Below, one piece after another: positions 1 to 5,307 of a stretch of 7,269 bases of DNA. A program made the position numbers and the translations under genes. The DNA is taken from contig DAOWAK010000057.1 in the NCBI GenBank assembly GCA_030634605.1, positions 1 through 7,269 on the forward strand. The letters are read 5' to 3'. Within the stretch, counting starts at the first letter, position 1; every line of letters starts with the position of its first letter. Below the pieces are notes generated by a model. It was given only the letters and a program-made list of their open reading frames with translations, was not told the DNA's origin and did no database searches. Source of the DNA: Sedimentisphaerales bacterium. GTDB lineage: Bacteria; Planctomycetota; Phycisphaerae; Sedimentisphaerales; SM23-30.

Positions 1-131
1 CGCATTCGCCATTTCCATTTTCTCGGCGGCATACCCAGACGAATGTAATCGTGGCTGCTGTGCTCGATAAGGCCGTCAAGGAAATGGCCGTGGCTGCCCC
101 CGTCATATGCTTCAAAGACCAGAATTCTCAA
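1..131 (-). CDS. tRNA-queuosine mannosyltransferase-like glycosyltransferase (DUF3524/QTMAN N-terminus), partial
   Basis: Only the first 43 codons are visible; the frame is open to the window edge. The peptide begins MRILVFEAYDGGSHGHF and reaches PPRKWKWRMR at residues 35 onward. The E-x-Y-x-G-G-S-H motif (residues 7-14) and the K-W-x-W-R block (38-42) are, as I recall them, the N-terminal signatures of DUF3524, the first domain of human GTDC1/QTMAN. That enzyme transfers mannose from GDP-mannose to queuosine in tRNA-Asp; a GT4-like domain should follow outside the window. I chose the TTG at 131-129 because a GGTGA Shine-Dalgarno (142-138) sits six bases upstream and the protein then starts like its relatives. 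A GTG at 137-135, overlapping the upstream stop as GTGA, would add two residues but leaves no room for the ribosome site. The gene lies two bases after the SIS isomerase stop, so translational coupling is likely. Bacterial substrate and donor are inferred, not shown. Confidence 0.8.
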   Translation of the reverse strand, partial: MRILVFEAYDGGSHGHFLDGLIEHSSHDYIRLGMPPRKWKWRM

Positions 132-133
132 AA

Positions 134-802
134 TCACTCACCCTGTGGATTGCTTTGCGAGGTTTCGTTCTGGTTTCTATCGCCAAAAATTTCAGCTTCG
201 ACAAGTCGGCACATTCTGTGATAAAGGACAACTTGATGCTCCTGAATTTCCGCAGTGCTCTCTCCCGGAGCATGCCAGGCAAGGTCAGCCAGCTTTGCCA
301 GCTTGCCACCGTCAGGCCCGGTAAAGCTGATGGTAGTCAGATCGTAGGCATTAGCCAGGGTCATGGCAGCGATAACATTTTCGGCATTGCCGCTGGTGCT
401 GATGCCCAGGAATACACCTTTTTTAATATTGCCGGCAAAACTGTTCAATTCCTGGGCAAAGGCAAATTTTGGCTCCCGATCGTTCTCGTAAGCACTGCGG
501 ATGCTGTGCGATTCTCCCAGCACAATAACCGGCAGTCCGGCTTCTAATTGGCCGCACAATTCCTTGCCCAGTTCGCTTTGCAGGAGGAACGTTTTTACCT
601 GGTCATCCTGAATAGGCCGAGGGATTTCAAAACTCTTAGCCAACTCGCCTTTGATGTGCATGGCATCAGCAAAGCTGCCGCCGTTGCCGCACAAATACAA
701 GATGCCGCCCTCGTGGAAATTGCCGACAATTATTTTGATTACCTCAAGTAAGACGATATCGTTCTTGTGTTCCTTCAGGTATGTCAGCTTGGCTTTTTTC
801 AT
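134..802 (-). CDS. SIS-domain sugar-phosphate isomerase, GmhA (sedoheptulose-7-phosphate isomerase) like
   Basis: A 222-residue cytosolic protein made of one SIS fold. Family features in order: CGNGGS at 38-43, followed by DAMHIKGEL with Glu53 at the place of the GmhA catalytic Glu; a long middle insert; FAQEL at 115-119; the phosphate-binding STSGN at 135-139; TGPDGGKLA at 161-169; and IQEH at 186-189. GmhA converts sedoheptulose-7-phosphate to glycero-manno-heptose-7-phosphate for heptose nucleotide synthesis. The insert around 64-125 resembles longer SIS proteins of this clan rather than E. coli GmhA (about 192 residues). The usual catalytic His, two residues after QE, is Gln190 here, with His189 next to it, so the exact reaction is uncertain. 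The last 15 residues are polar and probably disordered. ATG at 802-800 has AGGA nine bases upstream. The next gene follows after two bases, so both likely serve one pathway. Confidence 0.85.
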   Translation of the reverse strand: MKKAKLTYLKEHKNDIVLLEVIKIIVGNFHEGGILYLCGNGGSFADAMHIKGELAKSFEIPRPIQDDQVKTFLLQSELGKELCGQLEAGLPVIVLGESHSIRSAYENDREPKFAFAQELNSFAGNIKKGVFLGISTSGNAENVIAAMTLANAYDLTTISFTGPDGGKLAKLADLAWHAPGESTAEIQEHQVVLYHRMCRLVEAEIFGDRNQNETSQSNPQGE

Positions 803-881
803 GGTTTTATTCCTGATAACTAATTTAAACGTATAGGAATTTGTATTTAACAGCCTTGTTTATAGCGATTAAGCGACCAAC

Positions 882-935
882 GGGAGCGTCGAAACTCCCT
901 GTGGATCGCGGCGAATCCGGTCCAGCGAAAGCTGG
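882..935. other. Three consecutive hairpins, possible structured RNA or repeat
   Basis: Read on the plus strand: GGGAG/CTCCC closes an eight-base loop (882-899), GGAT/ATCC closes an eight-base loop (903-918), and CCAGC-GAAA-GCTGG (922-935) is a five-pair stem with a perfect GNRA tetraloop. The GNRA loop exists only in plus-strand RNA; minus-strand RNA would carry UUUC. The spacers between hairpins are three bases each. It does not match any riboswitch consensus I can recall. Each stem is short enough that chance is possible. Confidence 0.4.
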
Positions 936-946
936 TAATTTACTCT

Positions 947-970
947 AAAAAAAATGTCAGCGCGAAGCTG
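947..970 (-). terminator. Weak intrinsic terminator candidate for the SPOR lipoprotein gene
   Basis: On the minus strand CAGC-TTCGC-GCTG (970-958) is followed after three bases by eight T residues (954-947). It begins about 30 bases after the stop of the SPOR gene. The stem has only four pairs, so termination efficiency is doubtful. Confidence 0.35.
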
Positions 971-1000
971 TTGCCGGTAAACGCAATTTTACTCACTATT

Positions 1001-1873
1001 TCAAGGGTTCTTTGATAGATCAGGCAACGGCACCGCTACGACATTTGCATCGGATTGAATGACTCTGGCCCTGGGGAGCATATTATTGGCCTGGTTAAAA
1101 TTAAGATATCGGCCGCTACGGACGATATAAAGCAGGCTACGTTTTTTTCTGCGTGTTTGCCAATTTGCGGGCCATCCCGATGCCTGTAGCTTTTTCACCA
1201 AATTGCGAGCTTGGTTCAGATCGGCAAAGGCGCCAAACTGAATACTCCAGGTCCGGGCGCCAAATTTATCACGAGCATATTTCGTGAATGTGGAGTTCGG
1301 GAATTTATCAATACACCTGGACAGGTACAAATCCGCGTCCTGCCACTGGCCAATCTTCTGCAGCGAGACGCCCAGGCGAAACAAGGCGGCATCTTTAGGA
1401 GGTTCATTGGGCAGGTCACCGATAGCGGCACGATAAAATTCAACCGCTTTTTCCGGTTGGCGGGGATGATTTTCGAACATAATATGTCCCAACCCAACCA
1501 GGGCCAGGGGGCGGACCACCCGGTCTTTTTTGTCCTTGAGGGCGTTTTGGAAATCCTGCTCAGCCAATTGTTCGTTAGCTGGAATTGCCCGGCGGTGACA
1601 AATTCCGCGTAAGTAATAAGCCTCACCTGAATTAGGGCCGGATGGATGATTGCTCAAAAAAAGATTCAGGTTCTGGATAGCCGAGGAGGAATTTTTGTTT
1701 TTTACCTGCTTGCGGGCCATATCCAGGCGGCCCTGGCTCCGGGAACTAATCGGCGAATTGCAGCCCGTCAGAGCAAAAAACACCAGAGCGGCAAGACAGA
1801 TAATCGCAGTAATGCGATTCGCCAACAACCTGGCGTGATATGAATAATGTGGTAAGTAATGCATATATGTCAT
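1001..1873 (-). CDS. Lipoprotein with TPR-like helices and C-terminal SPOR domain
   Basis: A 290-residue envelope protein. A basic residue (Arg20) precedes a hydrophobic stretch at 21-36 ending in the lipobox LTGC, so Cys38 is the likely lipidated residue. Residues about 47-200 hold paired helices of TPR type, for example AIQNLNLFL, AVEFYRAAI and DADLYLSRCIDKFP, as in outer-membrane YbgF/BamD-like adaptors. Residues 208-283 form a SPOR domain, starting WSIQFGAFADLNQA and including YIVRSGRYLNFNQA. SPOR domains bind peptidoglycan lacking stem peptides, often at division sites, so a cell-wall adaptor role is inferred. The start is unsure: ATG at 1873-1871 and ATG at 1864-1862 both lack a clear Shine-Dalgarno, and the n-region would be long for a lipoprotein. 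The coding strand differs from neighbours only in its very AT-rich upstream region. Not obviously linked to the genes on either side. Confidence 0.8.
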   Translation of the reverse strand: MTYMHYLPHYSYHARLLANRITAIICLAALVFFALTGCNSPISSRSQGRLDMARKQVKNKNSSSAIQNLNLFLSNHPSGPNSGEAYYLRGICHRRAIPANEQLAEQDFQNALKDKKDRVVRPLALVGLGHIMFENHPRQPEKAVEFYRAAIGDLPNEPPKDAALFRLGVSLQKIGQWQDADLYLSRCIDKFPNSTFTKYARDKFGARTWSIQFGAFADLNQARNLVKKLQASGWPANWQTRRKKRSLLYIVRSGRYLNFNQANNMLPRARVIQSDANVVAVPLPDLSKNP

Positions 1874-1936
1874 ATTTATGTATTTATTATATTAATAGCT
1901 GTGTTGTCAGTATACCTTATATATAATAATACACCA
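1874..1936 (-). promoter_or_regulatory. AT-rich putative promoter region of the SPOR lipoprotein gene
   Basis: The 63 bp gap is almost pure A/T apart from a short centre. On the minus strand it contains CTGACA (five of six matches to a -35) about 18 bases before TAAATA, and a TATACT hexamer further upstream. Several overlapping choices are possible in such AT-rich DNA, so the exact promoter is not resolved. Confidence 0.35.
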
Positions 1937-2908
1937 CTATCGACGCCTGGTTTTCCTTGAAGGCCGGGGCTTGGCCGACGTTCTGCTTTGTCGGAGTTTG
2001 CCGGAAGAACTACTTTTTTTAACAACCTTTTTGAGCGGGCGACTTCTCGTGCTTTTGCTAGCTGGGCGTTTTTTAGCTGTTTTGTCGGCCGGTCGGCTAC
2101 CTGGCCCGGATCGCGTTGAGGGTGTGGTTTTTTTTCTGACTTGAGGTTTGGCTTTAATTGGTTTTGTTTTGCCGGCTTCGGCCCGTTTTTGAGCGGCCTG
2201 CACCGACCTGCGCAGGGAAGCGATTTCCTGAGGGGTTAACGGGCGGAAATGACCGACTCCCAAGCCCCTTAAAGTTAAACCGCCGATACGCACACGAGTT
2301 AATTGCCGGACCGGATGTCCCAGACGCGCCAGCATCCGACGAACCTGGCGATTGCGGCCTTCTCGCAGAGAGATTTCCACCAGGGATTGTTTAGGCCCGC
2401 GGCGCAACATTTTTATATGGTCGGCGGAAACCCGTCCCATGTTGAAATACATACCCTCCTTGAGAGATTTAATTTCATCGCCGTGCAGTGAACCGGCTAT
2501 TTCTGCGACATAGGTTTTTAGGATACCGAAACTCGGGTGAGTCAACTGGTTGGCTAACTCGCCGTCATTGGTCAGGATGATAAGGCCCTTGGAATCGGCG
2601 TCCAGTCGTCCGACGGGGTAAACTCGCTGCCGAACATCTTTTAGCAAATCGATGGCTCTCCGGCGGCCCTGCGGATCGTAATTGGTGCAAACTACGTTTT
2701 TTGGCTTGTTGAGCAGGAAATAAACTTTGCTTTCAAAACGCAGCTTGCGGCCGGATACCACAATTCGGTCTATCTGAGGATCAACCAGCACCGGCAGTTG
2801 GATTACCGTCTTGCCGTTGACCTTCACCTGGCCGTCGCGGATCATTTGTTCGCAGGTTCGCCTTGATGCGATACCCGCCTCAGCCATTACTTTTTGCAGT
2901 CGATCCAT
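1937..2908 (-). CDS. RsuA/RluB-family 23S rRNA pseudouridine synthase with long basic tail
   Basis: A 323-residue enzyme. Residues 1-55 are an S4 RNA-binding domain (DRLQKVMAEAGIASRR, then VKVNGK). The synthase domain follows, with the catalytic motif GRLDADSKGL (100-109), where Asp103 is the nucleophile, then LTNDGELANQLTHPS (112-126) and the C-terminal signature EGRNRQVRRML (183-193). This order is diagnostic of the RsuA/RluB/RluE/RluF group; the S4 domain and overall match favour RluB, which makes a pseudouridine in helix 80 of 23S rRNA. The specific site is inferred. After about residue 238 the protein runs into an 85-residue tail with about 32 Lys/Arg and only two acidic residues, likely an RNA- or ribosome-binding extension. 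ATG at 2908-2906 uses the AAGGA that overlaps the manA stop; the nine-base gap suggests co-transcription with manA. Confidence 0.92.
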   Translation of the reverse strand: MDRLQKVMAEAGIASRRTCEQMIRDGQVKVNGKTVIQLPVLVDPQIDRIVVSGRKLRFESKVYFLLNKPKNVVCTNYDPQGRRRAIDLLKDVRQRVYPVGRLDADSKGLIILTNDGELANQLTHPSFGILKTYVAEIAGSLHGDEIKSLKEGMYFNMGRVSADHIKMLRRGPKQSLVEISLREGRNRQVRRMLARLGHPVRQLTRVRIGGLTLRGLGVGHFRPLTPQEIASLRRSVQAAQKRAEAGKTKPIKAKPQVRKKTTPSTRSGPGSRPADKTAKKRPASKSTRSRPLKKVVKKSSSSGKLRQSRTSAKPRPSRKTRRR

Positions 2909-2917
2909 GATTATTCC

Positions 2918-3976
2918 TTAAACCGGTCCCAGGCAAGCCAACAGGCATTCACCGCCGGATTTCGCGTTAATATAATTGCCACTACCAGCCGGCAGCAACA
3001 GGGTATCACCAGCTTTATAAGTAACCGGTTCGCAAGACAATTGCACGTTTTTTAACTGTCCGTTGCCGCTGAGCATGATCATTACTATCGGCATCGGTGA
3101 GTCGATTTCTTGTCTTCCCGGCCTGATTTCTGCGTAAGCCACGCTGAAAAGGGGACAATCGGTTAATAATCGAGACTTACCCAGGGTATTACCTACCATT
3201 TGGAGATCATTTGAGCTTGATTTAGTCGCAGGTACAGTAGCGGTAGGGGGGGAAGCAGCATGTTTTGCATCTTCATTAGTTTTATCGACATGCCTAGAAT
3301 CGGTAAAATGAATGCTTTCCAGGGCTTGTTTGATGTGCAACTGACGACTTTGTCCCTGGGCGTCGCGGCGGTTCCAGTCGAACACCCTGAAAGTCGTGTC
3401 GGATGGCGTCTGAATTTCCGCGACCAGCACGCCGGCTCCCAGGGCGTGAATCTGACCAGCCGGTAAAAAGTGAAAATCCCCTTTTTTCGCTTTGTACACC
3501 TGCAACAACTGTTCAACCGTTCCGTCTGCAATGGCCCGGACCATCTGATCCCGACTAACATCCGGATTAAGCCCGCGATAAATCACTGATCCCGGTTCAG
3601 CTTCCAAAACGTACCAACATTCGGTTTTTAATTGAGCACCCGCGAATCGTTGGCAGGCTTGGGCGTCCGGGTGAACCTGAACACTCAAAACGTCCCGGGC
3701 ATCGAGAAACTTGATCAGCAGCCCAAAAGGAAATTCACATTGCTCCGGCAAAAAGCCCATTTCCGAACCGAACTTTTCCAGCACCTCTCTAAGTGTTTTT
3801 CCTGCTGCGAAACCCTGCTCAATTTCCGAACAAGCTCCCGGCAGATCAGCCAGTTCCCAGCTTTCGCCAATCTTGCAGTCGGAGGGCAGGTTTTTGCCGA
3901 ATAATCGCCCCAGCCGATTTCCGCCCCAGATACGCTCCTTGAATATCGGCTTTAATTTCATCGGACCGGTTCGCAA
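2918..3976 (-). CDS. manA: Mannose-6-phosphate isomerase, class I
   Basis: Interconverts fructose-6-phosphate and mannose-6-phosphate, the entry to GDP-mannose. Cupin-type zinc enzyme of 352 residues from the chosen start, slightly longer than the Bacillus form (about 315). It opens KPIFKERIWGG, and zinc ligands are visible as QVHPD (Gln100, His102), KTECWYVLE (Glu119) and GQIHALG (His177), followed by the DWNRRD active-site segment. A variable linker rich in Ala, Pro, Ser and Thr (about 232-255) leads to the second cupin half. The first ATG upstream (4057) would add 27 residues that do not look like the family and has no ribosome site. TTG at 3976-3974 has GAGGGA at 3989-3984 with a seven-base spacer, and its N-terminus lines up with homologues. 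It is followed closely by the pseudouridine synthase gene. Mannose activation may feed the QTMAN-like enzyme downstream; this is inferred. Confidence 0.9.
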   Translation of the reverse strand: MRTGPMKLKPIFKERIWGGNRLGRLFGKNLPSDCKIGESWELADLPGACSEIEQGFAAGKTLREVLEKFGSEMGFLPEQCEFPFGLLIKFLDARDVLSVQVHPDAQACQRFAGAQLKTECWYVLEAEPGSVIYRGLNPDVSRDQMVRAIADGTVEQLLQVYKAKKGDFHFLPAGQIHALGAGVLVAEIQTPSDTTFRVFDWNRRDAQGQSRQLHIKQALESIHFTDSRHVDKTNEDAKHAASPPTATVPATKSSSNDLQMVGNTLGKSRLLTDCPLFSVAYAEIRPGRQEIDSPMPIVMIMLSGNGQLKNVQLSCEPVTYKAGDTLLLPAGSGNYINAKSGGECLLACLGPV

Positions 3977-4055
3977 AATTGTTTCCCTCGTAAATGTTGA
4001 TTGTTTCCGCTTAAACTCTAATGCATTGTCTGCAATCAGAATATCCCAGCCGTCC

Positions 4056-4061
4056 ATTATA
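4056..4061 (-). promoter_or_regulatory. Predicted -10 box of manA promoter
   Basis: A perfect TATAAT lies on the minus strand, about 80 bases before the TTG start of manA, giving a predicted 5' leader near 70 nt. No good -35 is seen at 16-18 bases (CTCTCA or CCTCTC), so an activator may be needed. The ATG that an ORF finder picks as manA start is part of this TATAATG. Confidence 0.45.
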
Positions 4062-4270
4062 CTGATTGTAATGTAATTGAGAGGTGATTTCCCGGAAATT
4101 GCTGAAAAATCAGCCTTTTAAGAACAATATCCCTAAGGTCCCATAATATATATTATGTTTCATTGGACAGCATAAGCCAAATCACCCTCTTTTTCCACAA
4201 ATAGCTATAAAACAGTAACTTATGCACCGGCCATCAGAAATCTGCTGCATAATGGAGGAATACTGCGGCT
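4062..4270. other. miaA-manA intergenic region with palindromes
   Basis: This 209 bp stretch has no gene. It contains ATTTCC-C-GGAAAT (4087-4099), a GCTGA-AAAA-TCAGC hairpin (4101-4114) followed on the plus strand by CTTTT, and a perfect 16-base palindrome CATAATATATATTATG (4142-4157). The first lies just upstream of the predicted manA -35 region and could be an operator. I see no good intrinsic terminator for miaA. Confidence 0.5.
4142..4157. repeat. 16-bp perfect palindrome
   Basis: CATAATATATATTATG is self-complementary over all 16 bases. It sits between miaA and manA, about 85 bp upstream of the predicted manA -10 box. It may be an operator for a dimeric regulator, but its A/T alternation makes chance palindromicity more likely. 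Confidence 0.5.
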
Positions 4271-5191
4271 TTACAGCATATCAACCATCATCTGAGCGGT
4301 TTTCTCCGCGGTTGATTCCTCGTCCAGATCAAACCAGTTCACCCCTTCGAAGCTGCGAAACCACGTTCTCTGCCGCTTGGCCAAACGACGCGTATTGATC
4401 TTGATCTTCTCAACAGCTTCATCCAACGACATCTCACCCTGCAGATATTCAATTATCTCAGCATAACCAACCGCCTGGGCAGCTTGACTACTCAGTCCCT
4501 CAGGTTCATTCAGCAATGATTCAACTTCCTCAACCAGCCCTTGATCAATCATCTTCTTGACTCGCTGATTAATCCTGCCCGACGCTTTCTCTTTGCTGCG
4601 TCTCAAACCAAAAATAATCCAGTCATGCCGGTAATTACCGCTGCGAAAATGACTCTGGAACGAACTAATCGGCTTGCCCGTCAGCTCGAACACTTCCAAA
4701 GCCCTGACAATCCGCTTCTGATCATTGGGGTGAATCCGCTCAGACGCCACAGGATCAACCTGCACCAGCCGTTCATGCAGCTTGCCCAAACCCTCAATAC
4801 CCGCCTGTCCAATAAGCCGCTCCCTTATTAACGCGTCAGCACCGGGCCCATCAAATATCCCTTCGATCAGCCCTCTAATATACATTGCTGTCCCCCCTGC
4901 CGCGATTATCGGACTTTCCGCCTGCTGCAAATCATCGATCACCTGATCCGCCATTTCCACAAACCGACCCACACTGAACGGTTCTGACGGTTCCACCACA
5001 TCTATTAAATGATGCTCAACTTCCCGCCGCTTTTGCGCGCTCGGCTTGGCCGTACCAATATCCATCCGCCGATAGACTTTCATCGAGTCAATACTGAGTA
5101 TCTGCCCCCCCACCATTTTCGCCATCTCAAACGCCGCGCCCCCCTTACCCGAAGCGGTACAACCCAGAATTAACACCATTTTTACTGACAT
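4271..5191 (-). CDS. miaA: tRNA dimethylallyltransferase (i6A37)
   Basis: Transfers the dimethylallyl group of DMAPP to N6 of A37 in tRNAs reading UNN codons. The 306-residue length is normal. Motifs in order: P-loop GCTASGKG (10-17), SIDSMKVYRRMDIGTAKP (33-50) with the catalytic Asp35, HHLIDVVEPSEPFSV, AGGTAMYIRGLIEG, KRIVRALEVFELTGKPIS, then VGYAEIIEYLQGEM and the C-terminal RRLAKRQRTWFR signature. The P-loop position that is normally Ser or Thr after GK is Gly17, an unusual change; the rest is well conserved, so the enzyme is probably active. ATG at 5191-5189 has only a modest AGG about ten bases upstream; a second ATG (codon 5) is possible. It is transcribed away from the small lipoprotein gene, from a promoter that overlaps that gene's own. 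TAA stop at 4273-4271. Confidence 0.95.
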   Translation of the reverse strand: MSVKMVLILGCTASGKGGAAFEMAKMVGGQILSIDSMKVYRRMDIGTAKPSAQKRREVEHHLIDVVEPSEPFSVGRFVEMADQVIDDLQQAESPIIAAGGTAMYIRGLIEGIFDGPGADALIRERLIGQAGIEGLGKLHERLVQVDPVASERIHPNDQKRIVRALEVFELTGKPISSFQSHFRSGNYRHDWIIFGLRRSKEKASGRINQRVKKMIDQGLVEEVESLLNEPEGLSSQAAQAVGYAEIIEYLQGEMSLDEAVEKIKINTRRLAKRQRTWFRSFEGVNWFDLDEESTAEKTAQMMVDML

Positions 5192-5221
5192 TTACGGCTA
5201 ACCTGTTGTTTTTAACTAACC

Positions 5222-5249
5222 TTGACAATTCTTTCTGCATCAGTATAAC
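5222..5249 (+). promoter_or_regulatory. Predicted sigma-70 promoter of the small lipoprotein gene
   Basis: A perfect TTGACA (5222-5227) lies 16 bases before TATAAC (5244-5249, five of six matches). The predicted start near 5256 gives a leader of about 50 nt before ATG at 5308. This is the clearest promoter in the window. Confidence 0.6.
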
Positions 5250-5270
5250 AGGTTTTAGTGCAGATTTTAA
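5242..5270 (-). promoter_or_regulatory. Predicted miaA promoter
   Basis: On the minus strand TTAAAA (5270-5265), 17 bases, then TATACT (5247-5242) preceded by TGT, making an extended -10. Predicted transcription start is near 5235, a leader of about 44 nt. The -10 overlaps that of the divergent plus-strand promoter. Confidence 0.45.
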
Positions 5271-5291
5271 TATCACATTTTGAAATGATTT

Positions 5292-5305
5292 CGAAAGGAG
5301 TTTCG
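5292..5305 (+). promoter_or_regulatory. Shine-Dalgarno in a small hairpin loop
   Basis: CGAAA (5292-5296) and TTTCG (5301-5305) can pair around the tetraloop GGAG (5297-5300), which is the core of the AAAGGAG ribosome site for ATG at 5308. The spacing from GGAG to ATG is seven bases. The five-pair stem could modulate initiation, but it is short and may be fortuitous. Confidence 0.35.
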
Positions 5306-5307
5306 TC

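Larger units (their letters stand above)
803..1000. other. 198 bp intergenic region with four small hairpins
   Basis: This spacer between the SPOR lipoprotein and the SIS gene holds no supportable ORF. Three hairpins lie at 882-935 and a fourth, next to an eight-base A/T tract, at 947-970; they are listed separately. Near the SIS start it becomes AT-rich (803-870). I find AGGA as ribosome site but no convincing -35/-10 pair on the minus strand. Confidence 0.6.

Noticed and set aside
134..137. GTG start of the QTMAN-like gene overlapping the isomerase stop as GTGA
   Set aside because: The GGTGA ribosome site would abut the start codon. TTG two codons later has proper spacing and matches the family N-terminus, though GTG cannot be fully excluded.
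107..547. 146-codon plus-strand ORF
   Set aside because: It lies antisense to the SIS isomerase, which has clear family motifs. Its translation has no recognisable domain and no ribosome site.
803..1000. Queuosine-related (preQ1) or other known riboswitch before the SIS/QTMAN pair
   Set aside because: The hairpins do not match the preQ1, c-di-GMP, guanidine, cobalamin or TPP consensus patterns I can recall.
1211..1612. 133-codon plus-strand ORF and a 136-codon minus-strand ORF at the same place
   Set aside because: Both are shadows of the TPR/SPOR lipoprotein gene, whose lipobox and SPOR domain fix the real frame.
3977..4057. N-terminal extension of manA from the ATG at 4057
   Set aside because: No ribosome site, ATG embedded in TATAATG, and the extension is not like the family start.
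3711..4076. 121-codon plus-strand ORF
   Set aside because: Antisense to manA, low-complexity Ser/Pro translation, no supporting motif.
4101..4118. Plus-strand intrinsic terminator GCTGA-AAAA-TCAGC-CTTTT
   Set aside because: No plus-strand gene ends nearby, and on the minus strand the hairpin is not followed by T residues; the stem is only five pairs.
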